From positions 2,666,001 to 2,730,000 of the forward strand of contig NC_008009.1 in the NCBI RefSeq assembly GCF_000014005.1: a DNA stretch of 64,000 nucleotides, read 5' to 3'. This DNA is from Candidatus Koribacter versatilis Ellin345 (GTDB lineage Bacteria; Acidobacteriota; Terriglobia; Terriglobales; Acidobacteriaceae). Below, one piece after another: positions 15,596 to 23,945 of the stretch. Position 1 is the stretch's first letter; each line of letters starts with the position of its first letter. The position numbers were made by a program, and so were the translations under genes. The notes below the pieces were generated by a model. That model was not told the DNA's origin, searched no databases, and was given only the letters and a program-made list of their open reading frames with translations.

Positions 15596-16897
15596 TTACT
15601 GCGCGGCGGGCTTCTTGTGGGCGCCTGCGGGCTTGTGGGCCGGTGCAGCGGCTACGCCGGGCAGTTCGCCGTCCTTCATGTTCATCATGAACGGATTCGG
15701 CGTGTAGGTGTCGGGAGCGGCCTGGAACTGCACGGTCGCGCCTTCCTTGGGCACCTTCGCTGCCGGAATCGGGGTTGCCATGGTGACGGTGATGTCAGCC
15801 TTGTGCGCGTCGTTGTCGTCGGTGCTGCCGGCGAGTTCGAGCTTGGTGCGCGAGGCGCTGATTACGAACGCGACGAGCTGGATCTGCTTGTCGTGGATCG
15901 TGTTCCACACCTTGTCAGCCGCATCCTGGTTGCCGGACGAAAGGACGAGCTGCCACTCGGCGAAGCTCATGTCCTTCACTTCCTTGCTCTTCACGAGGTC
16001 GGCAGCCTGCTCGGCGGGGCTCGGCGGCGGCGGCGCGGGGGCAACCGTGAAGCCTTGCGGCGGCGTCGGCGAGGCAGCGGCGGCGGTCAACAACTCCGGC
16101 CAGCCCTGCTCAGAACCGTGAAACTTGTTGTACTTTTTGCGGCCGTAGTCGCCGAGCTGTTTCTTCGCCTGGTCGTTCGGGGCGGTGGCGGCAGCGTGCG
16201 CAATGTACCAGAGACCCTTCGGGTTCACCGGGTTCGCCTCGAGATCGGCGAGCGCGAGCTGGTAGACATCGAGGAAGGAGGCGTTGGCGCCGGCGAGGTT
16301 CACGCCGTCTTCAAAGTCCTTCTGCGCGGTTGCGTAGTCCTTCGTGTTCAACGCGCCAAAGCCGGCAGCGCCGTCGAAGATGATCTGCGTTTCCTTCTTC
16401 AGCTTCTCGAAGTCAGCATCGCTGACTTCAGCGGGCTTCTGGATAACTTGTAGCGCCGTGAGGCCCTTCTGACCATACTGGGCAGCCTGGGCCGCGTTGT
16501 CCTTGTTTCCCGTCTGCAGCGCCATCATGCGGTAGGTGTATGCGAGCAGCGCGAGGGCGCGAACGTTGTTGGGCTCGACCTGGATGATCTGCTGGGCGGT
16601 CTGCAGCATGTTCTGCTGGTCGCCGGCCTGCTGGTAAGCGGCCATCAACAGTTCCATCGCGTCAGTCTTCATCACGCTATTGGGATAAGTCTGAAGGAAC
16701 GACTGCAGCGCGGTTGCCTTCGCCTTCGGGTCCGCTTGCTGCACCGCGTTTACATATGCGTTGTATTCCGCGGGGTCTTTGATTTCTTTCTTCTGTTGGG
16801 GCGCGGCAGCTTGGCCGGCGGCAAGGCTGGGTAGTGCAAGCGGCTGGATGGCGACGGTCGCCATCATTAGCAGCATCGTCACTAGCGGTTTCTTCAT
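15596..16897 (-). CDS. Exported tetratricopeptide-like protein
   Basis: Unknown function, 433 residues. ATG 16897 is chosen because AAGGAGC sits nine bases upstream and a signal peptide follows (MKKPLVTMLLMMATVAI, cleavage near 'SLAAGQ'). Residues about 40-270 are helical with TPR-like spacing (ALQSFLQTYPNSVMKTDAMELL; 'VEPNNVRALALLAYTYRMM'; 'KDYATAQKDFEDGV'). After a proline-rich linker (APAPPPPSPAE near 310) comes a beta-type domain with 'FAEWQLVLSSGNQDAADKVW' and a His/Lys/Pro tail. Likely periplasmic, perhaps an assembly scaffold. It is transcribed alone. Confidence 0.8.
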   Translation of the reverse strand: MKKPLVTMLLMMATVAIQPLALPSLAAGQAAAPQQKKEIKDPAEYNAYVNAVQQADPKAKATALQSFLQTYPNSVMKTDAMELLMAAYQQAGDQQNMLQTAQQIIQVEPNNVRALALLAYTYRMMALQTGNKDNAAQAAQYGQKGLTALQVIQKPAEVSDADFEKLKKETQIIFDGAAGFGALNTKDYATAQKDFEDGVNLAGANASFLDVYQLALADLEANPVNPKGLWYIAHAAATAPNDQAKKQLGDYGRKKYNKFHGSEQGWPELLTAAAASPTPPQGFTVAPAPPPPSPAEQAADLVKSKEVKDMSFAEWQLVLSSGNQDAADKVWNTIHDKQIQLVAFVISASRTKLELAGSTDDNDAHKADITVTMATPIPAAKVPKEGATVQFQAAPDTYTPNPFMMNMKDGELPGVAAAPAHKPAGAHKKPAAQ

Positions 16898-17252
16898 TTC
16901 GAATAGCTCCTTCAGACTCTCAGTACTCAGTACGGGATTTCGCCCCGGCGCGCTTGGCGCGATATCACTTTCGTGACGACTCATTCTACGCGAGGGGAAA
17001 AATTGCGACATTCTCCCGACCCGCCACATCTGGTTAAGGCATAAACCGGAAGTGTACGGCTCGTGAATGCTGGATTATAAAAATCCAAACGCTACAGTGC
17101 AAGTTACGTACCAGATTAGACATATCCACCCGGTTCCGAACCCGCAATTTTTAATGCCCCTAAGGTGCTTCACGTTGGTCTGATGCGCATCAGCGTCTCT
17201 CCTTTGCATCCAAGATTAAGGTTCCCCGGCTAAACTGTTCGAGGGGCCCGCC
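16898..17252. other. Divergent intergenic region with two palindromes
   Basis: No gene is seen in these 355 bases, which separate the leftward TPR-like gene from the rightward SDR. They hold an inverted repeat TGGATT-ATAAA-AATCCA (17071-17087) and the 14-bp perfect palindrome CTGATGCGCATCAG (17180-17193). The SDR ribosome binding site GAGGGG is at its right end. Confidence 0.5.
17180..17193. promoter_or_regulatory. Perfect 14-bp palindrome, possible operator
   Basis: CTGATGCGCATCAG lies 60 bases before the SDR start at 17253. Its symmetry and position suit a dimeric regulator, but no regulator is identified and only one copy is seen. Confidence 0.3.
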
Positions 17253-17987
17253 ATGGCAGATAGCCCGATCGAATACCTTCCGCTGCATAACCAGGTTTCC
17301 GTCGTAACTGGCTCCAGTCGCGGGATGGGCGCGGCCATTGCCCGCCGCCTTGCGATTATGGGAGCTGCTGTCGTGATCACGGCGCGTCACGCAGAAGGCC
17401 TCTCCGCCACCGCGCAATCCATCCGCGAGAACGGTGGGCAGTGTGAAGCCGTCCCCTGCGACGTTACGAATCTCGCCCAGGTTGAGGCCGTCGGGCGCGC
17501 CGTAGAAAAAAAGTTCGGGCGCATCGATATTTTGGTTAACAACGCGGGCATAGGGAGCATGGGACGCAAGCTGTGGGAGTTCCCTCCTGATGAATGGGAA
17601 CGCGTGATGAGCACAAACTTGCGCGGCCCTTACTACCTGATTCGCACGTTTGCTCCCATGATGATCCGCGCCAACAGCGGCCACATCATCAACATCTCTT
17701 CCCTCGCCGGCAAAAATCCTCTCCCGAATGGCGCTGCTTATTCGGCCTCGAAATGGGGACTGAACGGGCTTACGCTTTCCGTCGCCGAGGAGTTGCGCTC
17801 GCACAACGTTCGCGTCAGCCTCGTCTCTCCCGGTTCCACCGCCACCGACTTCGGCGATCACTCCGCCAAGAACGAAAGCAAGATGCTTTCGGCGGACGAT
17901 ATCGCGAACGTCGTAGCGATGCTGGTCACGCAATCGGCCAACTCGTTCGTCAGCGAAGTGAACATTCGTCCCACGCAAAAGCCGTAA
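17253..17987 (+). CDS. Short-chain dehydrogenase/reductase
   Basis: Classical SDR of 244 residues, NAD(P)-dependent, substrate unknown. The cofactor motif TGSSRGMG is at about residues 20-27, the 'NNAGIG' motif near 91, catalytic Ser in 'IINISSLAG' near 143, and Y-x3-K in 'AYSASKWG' near 156. The arginine in 'TARHAEGL' after strand two suggests NADPH preference. ATG 17253 has GAGGGG seven bases upstream. The short C-terminus ends 'EVNIRPTQKP'. DinB follows 50 bases later. Confidence 0.92.
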   Translation: MADSPIEYLPLHNQVSVVTGSSRGMGAAIARRLAIMGAAVVITARHAEGLSATAQSIRENGGQCEAVPCDVTNLAQVEAVGRAVEKKFGRIDILVNNAGIGSMGRKLWEFPPDEWERVMSTNLRGPYYLIRTFAPMMIRANSGHIINISSLAGKNPLPNGAAYSASKWGLNGLTLSVAEELRSHNVRVSLVSPGSTATDFGDHSAKNESKMLSADDIANVVAMLVTQSANSFVSEVNIRPTQKP

Positions 17988-18037
17988 ACCTCCGTGCTCT
18001 GCTAGCGTTGAACCCGAACACCGGAGAAAATGTTGCG

Positions 18038-18532
18038 ATGAGCGAGATACCACGTTTGCAGGACCTCTTGCACCGTATGTACGACGGCGACGCCTTTTAC
18101 GGCGACTCCATCGTCACGGTGCTTTCCGATATCGACACCGCGCAGGCCTTCTGGGTTCCCGACGGCGCTTCCCATAACATCTGGCAGATCCTTCGCCACA
18201 TGACGGTCTGGACCGACATCATTCGGCAGCGTCTCACCAGCCCGACGATCATTGAGGTCGAGAGCAATGAGCAGAACTTCCCAATGGCTCCCGCTGCGAG
18301 CGACGCCGGCTGGCAATCGGCACAAGCCGACTTCAAGAGCGCACTCGATGAGTTGATCGCAGCATCCGGAAGCTTCCCTGAAGCGAAGCTGGCAGCCGGC
18401 GTCCCAGAACGTGGATACACGTTCTACATGCTGCTCCATGGCGAGGCCCACCACGCGCTCTACCATCTTGGCCAGATCTCGTTGATCAAGGCGATGTACA
18501 AAGGTGTGTCGAATCGCGCCGAATCGGCATGA
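18038..18532 (+). CDS. DinB/YfiT-family putative metal-dependent protein
   Basis: Four-helix-bundle protein of the DinB/YfiT superfamily, 164 residues. The family's three metal-ligand histidines are visible: His in 'IWQILRHMTVW' near residue 54 and the pair in 'HGEAHHALYHLGQI' near 132-140. Members act as thiol-dependent transferases or have no known activity; no specific role can be assigned. The ATG at 18038 follows a GGAGA twelve bases upstream. It lies downstream of the SDR on the same strand. Confidence 0.82.
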   Translation: MSEIPRLQDLLHRMYDGDAFYGDSIVTVLSDIDTAQAFWVPDGASHNIWQILRHMTVWTDIIRQRLTSPTIIEVESNEQNFPMAPAASDAGWQSAQADFKSALDELIAASGSFPEAKLAAGVPERGYTFYMLLHGEAHHALYHLGQISLIKAMYKGVSNRAESA

Positions 18533-18558
18533 ATTGCCGGTAAGCGCAGCCCTTCTGT

Positions 18559-18587
18559 TTGTAATTCCCCACTACCGATGCTACGAT
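18559..18587 (+). promoter_or_regulatory. Candidate promoter of the YtxH gene
   Basis: TTGTAA at 18559-18564, a 17-base spacer, then TACGAT at 18582-18587 with TG one base upstream (extended -10). It lies 33 bases before the YtxH ATG. Confidence 0.4.
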
Positions 18588-18619
18588 TCGCTTTCCTAAA
18601 TTCACTCAGGAGGACAGTA

Positions 18620-18925
18620 ATGTCGGATTCAGACAGCAATGGTTTCCTATGGTTTTTGGCGGGCCTTGGCATTGGCGCCGCGGTGGGCATCCTCTACGCC
18701 CCGAAGAGTGGCCGCGAGACGCGTGAGCAGATTTTGCAGGCTGCCGAAGATGGCCGCGAAGCCGTGACCAACCGGGCACGCCAGTATCGCGATCAGGCCG
18801 GCCAATGGGTGGACAAGAGCAAGCAGTACGTGGATTCGCAGAAGGAACAGATCAAGTCAGCGTTCGAAGCGGGCAAGTCCGCCTATCGCGAAGCCACCGA
18901 AGCTGAAAAGCCGGCGAAGGGCTAA
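18620..18925 (+). CDS. YtxH-domain envelope protein
   Basis: Small membrane-anchored protein (101 residues) of the YtxH/gas-vesicle-GvpP-like type. It has one N-terminal membrane segment with glycine packing motifs (FLWFLAGLGIGAAVGILYAP), immediately followed by the YtxH signature 'YAPKSGRETREQI', then a long amphipathic, Lys/Gln/Glu-rich helix likely to be coiled coil. AGGAGG precedes the ATG by seven bases. The next gene starts 13 bases after its stop. Homologues are linked to general stress response, with no defined biochemical role. Confidence 0.85.
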   Translation: MSDSDSNGFLWFLAGLGIGAAVGILYAPKSGRETREQILQAAEDGREAVTNRARQYRDQAGQWVDKSKQYVDSQKEQIKSAFEAGKSAYREATEAEKPAKG

Positions 18926-18938
18926 ACAGGGCTAAGCA

Positions 18939-19463
18939 ATGAACGATACGCTTCTGATCATCTTCATCTCGGTCACTTCGGTCGCCGTGATCATCGAGGC
19001 CGGTGTGCTGGCGGCGATGTACGTGGCGATGAAGAAGACCGCGGACGAGGTTTCCAAGTTGTCGCACGAGGTCCGCTCCCGGGCACTTCCCGCCGTGGAG
19101 TCGGTGCAGTCGTTGATCGTGAACAACAGGGACCGCGTCGAGGAGATCATCGAGAACCTTGCAGCCGCCAGCACTACGGCGCGCTCGCAACTGGTTCGCA
19201 TTGACTCCACCCTTAACGACGTCCTTGATCGCACCCGGCTGCAGGTCATCCGCGCCGACGAGCTTGCTACCTCAACCATGGACAAAATCGAGGAAACGAC
19301 CGAGATCGTGCAGCACGGCATCATCACGCCGGTACGACGCATCAGCGGCGTGATCAGCGGTATCTCCACGGGACTGGGTATGTTTACCGCCAGCCGCAAG
19401 GCACGCAAGAACGGCGGGCAGCGAGCGGCGGACGGTGCGCGGTCGGAAGATATGTTTATTTAG
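18939..19463 (+). CDS. Membrane-anchored DUF948-like protein
   Basis: Unknown function, 174 residues. One N-terminal membrane segment (LIIFISVTSVAVIIEAGVL), then a long helical region with heptad-like hydrophobics ('VSKLSHEVRSRALPAVESVQ', 'VEEIIENLAAASTTARSQL'), as in DUF948/YoxC proteins, which often accompany YtxH. A second hydrophobic glycine-rich stretch ('RRISGVISGISTGLGMF') lies near the C-terminus. It forms a two-gene unit with the YtxH gene and ends at a terminator. Confidence 0.75.
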   Translation: MNDTLLIIFISVTSVAVIIEAGVLAAMYVAMKKTADEVSKLSHEVRSRALPAVESVQSLIVNNRDRVEEIIENLAAASTTARSQLVRIDSTLNDVLDRTRLQVIRADELATSTMDKIEETTEIVQHGIITPVRRISGVISGISTGLGMFTASRKARKNGGQRAADGARSEDMFI

Positions 19464-19484
19464 GAAGCAGGAGTTAACAGGAAC

Positions 19485-19510
19485 GAAGGCCGCCACAAGC
19501 GGCCTTTTTC
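19485..19510 (+). terminator. Intrinsic terminator of the YtxH/DUF948 unit
   Basis: GGCCGC-CACAA-GCGGCC stem (19488-19504) with flanking A and T pairs, followed by TTTTTC. Confidence 0.9.
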
Positions 19511-19595
19511 GTTTGTCGAAGTTTGCGATTGTTACCGAACGCGGACGAAGATCGTTAGTGGTAAGACGATCCTGCACTCACCGGCATCCGCGATT

Positions 19596-20330
19596 TCAGA
19601 TGGCCGAGAAGCCGCCGTCGACGGACAAGTCCACCCCATTCACGAAGCTCGAATCGTCCGAAGCAAGAAACAGCGCGGCCGTCGCAATTTCCTCAGGACG
19701 CCCCATTTTTCCCCGCGGGATCAGGGATTCGAACATCTGCTTCGCCTCCTCGGTGAGGACTTGGTCCTGCATTGGTGTGGCGATCGGCCCCGGGCTCAGC
19801 ACGTTTACCCGGATATTCCGGCCCTTAAGTTCGTTAAGCCAGGTGCGTGCAAATGAGCGCAATGCCGCCTTGCTCGCCGCATACACGCCGTAACCAGGAA
19901 ACCCTTTCACCGAAGCAACCGACCCGGTCATGAAGATCGATCCGCCATCGTTGAACAGCGGCAACGCCTTCTGAACTGCAAACAGCGTGCCGCGCGTATT
20001 CAGGCCGAAGGCCGCATCGAAGTGCTGCTCGGTAATCTCGCCCAGGGGCACGGACTCGCCCGTACCGGCGCTCGCGTACAGGATGTCGATCTTGCCCTTT
20101 TCTCGTTTGACTGTTTCGAACAGGCGGTCGAGGTCGTTGAGATTGGCCGCGTCACCGCGCACGCCGGTCACGTTCCGGCCAATCAGCTTGACGGCCTCAT
20201 CGAGCTGTTCCTGCCTCCGACCCGTGATGAAAACGTAGGCACCTTCTTCAACGAAGCGCTTGGCGCTCGCCAGCGCCATGCCGCTCGATCCTCCAGTGAT
20301 GACTGCAACCCTACCCTCAAGCTTTCCCAT
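19596..20330 (-). CDS. Short-chain dehydrogenase/reductase
   Basis: Classical SDR, 244 residues, substrate unknown. Cofactor loop TGGSSGMALA near residue 12 (usual TGxxxGIG, here with the final Gly replaced by Ala or Met), 'RRQEQLDEA' after strand two, 'YASAGTG' in place of NNAG, catalytic Ser in 'FMTGSVAS' near 137 and Y-x3-K in 'GVYAASKAA' near 150; C-terminal 'NGVDLSVDGGFSAI' as in quinone/polyol-type SDRs. ATG 20330 is preceded by GGGAGC. It diverges from an AraC regulator 119 bases away, which probably controls it. Confidence 0.92.
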   Translation of the reverse strand: MGKLEGRVAVITGGSSGMALASAKRFVEEGAYVFITGRRQEQLDEAVKLIGRNVTGVRGDAANLNDLDRLFETVKREKGKIDILYASAGTGESVPLGEITEQHFDAAFGLNTRGTLFAVQKALPLFNDGGSIFMTGSVASVKGFPGYGVYAASKAALRSFARTWLNELKGRNIRVNVLSPGPIATPMQDQVLTEEAKQMFESLIPRGKMGRPEEIATAALFLASDDSSFVNGVDLSVDGGFSAI

Positions 20331-20449
20331 GACTGCTCCCTTCGATAGATGTGTAGCATCCATACAGAAGAGTAGATTTCCTTGACGGTGGACGAGAACT
20401 GCTCGTAAGTCCTGATGTTTTGTCTATTCGTCCAAACTAAGAGGCGACG

Positions 20450-21409
20450 TTGGATCCGATAACTGACATCTTCAGAACGATGCACGTAACCGCTTTCGGT
20501 CAGCACAGGCTCGAAGCTACAGCTCCGTGGGGCTTGATACAGAAGCGGGCCGAAGAAAAAGTCACAGCTTCCGACAAAACCCACTCACCCACAGATTTGG
20601 CGCACTTCGCCATGCTGTCGCGCGGGAACTGCTGGCTGAGTGTGGAAGGGATTCCGAAGCCGATTCCCCTCACCGGTGGTGATTGCATTTTGCTGGCCCG
20701 GGGGACTTCGATCGTTATGCGCGACAGCCTGCGAACGCGTCCGAGGTTGAGTTTCCGCGAGATCGGGGCCAGGGCGAAAAGCAATGTCGCTCATTACGGA
20801 GGCGGTGGCGCACCGACGACAATCGTCTGCGGGTCCTTGAGTTTCGATCGCGCCAACCTGAAGCCGATCACTCAGTTATTGCCGAGATTCATTCTGATTA
20901 AAGCCGATGAGGCGCGAACGCTTGCACTTCACAAGACAATGCAGGCGCTGGCCTCAGAAATGGCAGAACAGGCGCCGGGATCGGAAGTCGTGGCGACTCG
21001 ACTGGCCGAGGTTCTGTTCATCCAGGCACTCCGGGCGCATATCGCGTCGGAATGGGAGTGGCGCAACCAAGGATGGCTACGTGCAATTTTCGATCCTCAA
21101 GTAGGCGCTGCCCTGAATGCCGTTCACGACAGTGTGAGTACGCCCTGGACCGTCGAATCCCTGGCCGCTGCGGCGACCATGTCGCGCTCCGCATTCGCAG
21201 TCCGTTTTAAAGAACTACTCGGACAAACACCCTTGGAATATGTAACCGAGTGGCGGATGCAGAAGGCGATGCAGTTACTACAGCAGCGCGACAAGAAGCT
21301 CATTGACGTTGCCCGGTCGGTCGGTTATGAATCCGACGCTGCGTTCAGTAAGGCGTTCAAGCGAGTTGTCGGGGCTAATCCTGGCGAATACCTCAAGCGC
21401 GGGGCTTGA
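20450..21409 (+). CDS. AraC-family transcriptional regulator with cupin-type N-domain
   Basis: Transcription activator, 319 residues. The N-terminal domain (about 1-200) resembles the cupin_6 sensor domain of AraC proteins that control SDR or oxidoreductase genes ('MLSRGNCWLSVEG...LTGGDCILLARG'). The C-terminal 100 residues hold two HTH motifs: 'WTVESLAAAATMSRSAFAVR' and 'LIDVARSVGYESDAAFSKAF', followed by 'VGANPGEYLK'. TTG 20450 has GAGG six bases upstream; ATG 20480 is the alternative start but has no binding site. The divergent SDR at 19596-20330 is the likely target. Confidence 0.9.
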   Translation: MDPITDIFRTMHVTAFGQHRLEATAPWGLIQKRAEEKVTASDKTHSPTDLAHFAMLSRGNCWLSVEGIPKPIPLTGGDCILLARGTSIVMRDSLRTRPRLSFREIGARAKSNVAHYGGGGAPTTIVCGSLSFDRANLKPITQLLPRFILIKADEARTLALHKTMQALASEMAEQAPGSEVVATRLAEVLFIQALRAHIASEWEWRNQGWLRAIFDPQVGAALNAVHDSVSTPWTVESLAAAATMSRSAFAVRFKELLGQTPLEYVTEWRMQKAMQLLQQRDKKLIDVARSVGYESDAAFSKAFKRVVGANPGEYLKRGA

Positions 21410-21888
21410 GAACAGGAACCCGCGGAGGATTCTACGCGCGAGGGTCGATGAGCGATAGCAGCCAGAACTACAACCTATTGTCATGCGCCGGAGTTCTTGC
21501 CACGTCTCGAAAAACGTGAGACATGGGCGCCCCTGGTCCCCCCACCCCCCTCCCCCTGTATTTTGTTTTCAGCAGCTTACGCTGTGGAAAACTCGTAAAA
21601 ATTTGAGCCCCAAGGGTTTAGAGGTATAAATTTGAAAACAAACAACTTATCTCCGGGAAACGGGACCTTGAGCCTAGAAGGTCGTCGAGCCCAGTTTGTG
21701 CCGGAGGGAGACAGGATAGGGATTTGGGTCGTGGAAAGATGTGACGGGGGATGCAGAGCGCGGTGATGGGGCGCACCGATCCCACGTTTGGTGGGGATTG
21801 ACAAAAGCGTTCAACCGCAGAGGACAAGGGGGCTAGGAGGGAGATCGAGGAAACCGGGGACGCTTTAGGCCTCCCCCTGATTCCCGTT
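21410..21888. other. Non-coding region with hairpin repeat and poly-C tract
   Basis: No convincing gene in 479 bases. It holds the first copy of a hairpin repeat (21501-21533), a C-rich tract (21534-21557), and a hairpin TTTTC...CAGC-TTAC-GCTG...GAAAA around 21565-21592. Short minus-strand open frames (21577-21977) lack ribosome binding sites and any family resemblance. Confidence 0.5.
21501..21533. repeat. Hairpin repeat, copy 1
   Basis: GTCTCG...TGAGAC stem followed by ATGGGCGCCC. It matches copy 2 at 22648-22681 at about 27 of 33 positions, with a compensating change in the stem (GTCTC/GAGAC here, GTCCC/GGGAC there). Confidence 0.6.
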
Positions 21889-22548
21889 TCAAGCAGCGAG
21901 TGTCGACTCCGCTGGGCGGGTACGTTGAATGATCCATTCGGCGATGAGAAGGTTCGGGATCCAGCACAACCAGGCAACGACGATGAAGGCGACGTGGAAC
22001 GACCAGTGGAAGCCGAACAGCATCAGGGGCAGATAGTTCCTGAGGCTTACGGCGGCCAGCGAGAGCGCGAAGTTCCGGATCATCCAGCGCCGATGCGCCC
22101 GGACGTCTCTGCTCCTGATGGTGAGGTAGGCTCGCAGTCCAGTGAAGAACCACAATACGGCCAGAACGCCGAAGCCCCAGTGCGTGGCGATCCCCTCTTT
22201 GGACACCAACGCCATTGCGAACCCGGCAATTGAACCGAGGGCGACCGACAAGAGATAGATCCGTCCTAACCAGCGATGCCAGTTGAGGGCGCGCGCGCGA
22301 AGCTTTGTCGAGAACTGCCAAGGGCCGATCAAGAGCGCGCCAATACCACCGGCGATGTGCAGGCGCAGAGGAAGGATGTAGTGAGCGAAGTGCGCGTCGC
22401 TGGGCCGGACGAGAAAATAGTAGGAGCCGTACAGCGCGATAGCGACGGACGACACCAGCATCGTCCACCAGAGGAGTTGCTGCAGCCACCTGCCGCTGCG
22501 TCCGGGAGACGTGGTGCCTTGAAAACGAAGTGTGTCCGGACGGCTCAT
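21889..22548 (-). CDS. DUF2306 integral membrane protein
   Basis: Membrane protein of the DUF2306 family, 219 residues, with six or so hydrophobic segments. Conserved histidines lie at segment borders: 'LHIAGGIGALLIGPWQF', 'NWHRWLGRIYLLSV', 'HWGFGVLAVLWFFTG' and 'AHRRWMIRNFALSL'. The arrangement recalls heme-binding cytochrome b561-like bundles, but the function is not established. The N-terminus is cytoplasmic and Arg/Gly-rich. The gene stands alone and is flanked on both sides by copies of one hairpin repeat, which hints at mobility or past duplication of the flanks. Confidence 0.83.
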   Translation of the reverse strand: MSRPDTLRFQGTTSPGRSGRWLQQLLWWTMLVSSVAIALYGSYYFLVRPSDAHFAHYILPLRLHIAGGIGALLIGPWQFSTKLRARALNWHRWLGRIYLLSVALGSIAGFAMALVSKEGIATHWGFGVLAVLWFFTGLRAYLTIRSRDVRAHRRWMIRNFALSLAAVSLRNYLPLMLFGFHWSFHVAFIVVAWLCWIPNLLIAEWIIQRTRPAESTLAA

Positions 22549-22880
22549 GAGGCGCTACGCGCAAGAGTATAGCTTGAGACTGCGTAGAGCTTCAGCACGC
22601 GTGAATAGGGGGGTGACGCGACAAGCGAGCCAGGTTGATCGTCTTCCCATGTCCCGAAAATCGCGGGACATGGGGGCACCCGACCTCGCTCTTCGTGTCC
22701 GCTCAAGCACACCGTGTCCGAACGGACGCGATTCAGGCGGACATGCTATCCGCCGATCAACGGCGTCGCGAGTGGCTGTCATCGTGCACAACCTCTCGAC
22801 GGGCACCCGGCACCCGGCATGCTGTGATCCTCTCGATACTTGTGGATAGAGGAAACGAGCTCGAACTCTTCTTCGACGAG
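22549..22880. other. Intergenic region with hairpin repeat and further small palindromes
   Basis: No gene seen. It contains repeat copy 2 (22648-22681), the palindrome GTCCG-AA-CGGAC near 22716-22727 and the hairpin GGCGGA...TCCGCC (22736-22754). A TATACT on the minus strand near 22566-22571 could be the -10 box of the DUF2306 gene; its -35 is weak. Confidence 0.45.
22648..22681. repeat. Hairpin repeat, copy 2
   Basis: CATGTCCCG-AAAAT-CGCGGGACATG stem followed by GGGGCACCC, same orientation as copy 1 about 1.15 kb away. Confidence 0.6.
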
Positions 22881-23666
22881 TTACGGTTTCTTTTGCTGGA
22901 ACAGCCACGCCCACACATCAGCTCGCGCATAGACTGCCGTCCAGGCATCGTGCTGGTCGGCGTGAAGCTCGATGTACTGTACGTTTGCGCCCACAGCTTT
23001 CAGAGCGCTGAACATCCGTCGTGACTCGTCCACCGGAACATTCGGATCACCGTCGTTATGGAAAATCCAAGTCGGTAATCCCGCGACTTTCTTCGCGACC
23101 GCAGCGTACGGATCTGGTGCTTCCGGGAAGACTGGCGGGTAATCCAGGCCGCTTTGTTTTCCTTTGAATTGTCCCGCGAAGCCGCTCACCACCAGCAACG
23201 CGGCGAAACGCTCCGCATGATGAGAGGCGATATACCAGGTTCCATTGCCACCCGCCGAGAGGCCGGTGAGATAGACGCGTGCAGGATCACCGTGGAACTC
23301 GGCGATTGCTTTGTCCACTGCGGCCAGTGCTGCCTCACCGCCCTTCTGCTGCCACCCGGGCGTATGGTCGGCGTGCGCCTGGGGGAAGATCACAATCGCC
23401 GGAAAGCGCTCGGGATGCAAACGGATCGCAGTGGCCACGCCCCCGGCAGTCTGCTTGATGCCGTCGTCGCCATACTCGCCTCCGCCATGAAGCGCAACAA
23501 GGATCGGCCATGCGGTGGCGCGGTTGAAGTCGCGGGGAACGTAAACCACATAGCGGAACTCGGTCCCTTCAACGGTGACGGACCGGTTCAGAAAACCCGT
23601 CTCAGATGTCTGCGCCCCGGAAAGTGGGGCAACGAGCATTAACAAAAAAGCGAACACCCGGTTCAT
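22881..23666 (-). CDS. Secreted alpha/beta-hydrolase, phospholipase/carboxylesterase-like
   Basis: Exported esterase, 261 residues, substrate unknown; resembles the putative-esterase/PHB-depolymerase-like group. Signal peptide MNRVFAFLLMLVAPLSGAQ. Oxyanion region 'ILVALHGGGEYGDDG', nucleophile S137 in GLSAGGNG, catalytic Asp in 'FHNDGDPNVPVDESR' and His in 'ELHADQHDAW'. Its ATG overlaps the stop of the upstream 91-codon gene (ATGA), so the two are co-translated, behind mnmA. Confidence 0.9.
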   Translation of the reverse strand: MNRVFAFLLMLVAPLSGAQTSETGFLNRSVTVEGTEFRYVVYVPRDFNRATAWPILVALHGGGEYGDDGIKQTAGGVATAIRLHPERFPAIVIFPQAHADHTPGWQQKGGEAALAAVDKAIAEFHGDPARVYLTGLSAGGNGTWYIASHHAERFAALLVVSGFAGQFKGKQSGLDYPPVFPEAPDPYAAVAKKVAGLPTWIFHNDGDPNVPVDESRRMFSALKAVGANVQYIELHADQHDAWTAVYARADVWAWLFQQKKP

Positions 23667-23938
23667 TCAGAGTCCCTCTCCGCCGTCAGATCGTGCGGGC
23701 TGGAAGTATCGAGCGTTGCTTGGCCTCTGACTTCGAGATCATGTTTTATCGAGAGCAATTCGTTTCCGCAGAATCCGTATTTGCCGCACACAACTTCATC
23801 AAGAAAACGGTCGCTTATCCCACGCTCAACGACTTTGTTGTTAAGGGAGATATTGAACGTACCGTCCGCGCTTTCGGTGACGGTGATCTTCGCGTCGTTG
23901 GATTTTCTGATAGAGCTGTCTTTGAAGGTTTTCGACAC
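23663..23938 (-). CDS. Small protein of unknown function between mnmA and the esterase
   Basis: No family recognised; 91 residues, hydrophilic, from GTG 23938 with GAGG six bases upstream. It begins 7 bases after the mnmA stop and overlaps the esterase start by four bases, which supports real translation. The sequence 'KITVTESADGTFNISLNNKV' suggests a beta-hairpin, followed by 'FLDEVVCGKYGFCGNELL' with two cysteines seven residues apart. No signal peptide. Confidence 0.6.
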   Translation of the reverse strand: MSKTFKDSSIRKSNDAKITVTESADGTFNISLNNKVVERGISDRFLDEVVCGKYGFCGNELLSIKHDLEVRGQATLDTSSPHDLTAERDSE

Positions 23939-23945
23939 CGGAGCC

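Noticed and set aside
21577-21977. Short minus-strand frames in the non-coding stretch after the AraC gene
   Set aside because: They overlap one another, lack ribosome binding sites and run into the DUF2306 gene in another frame.
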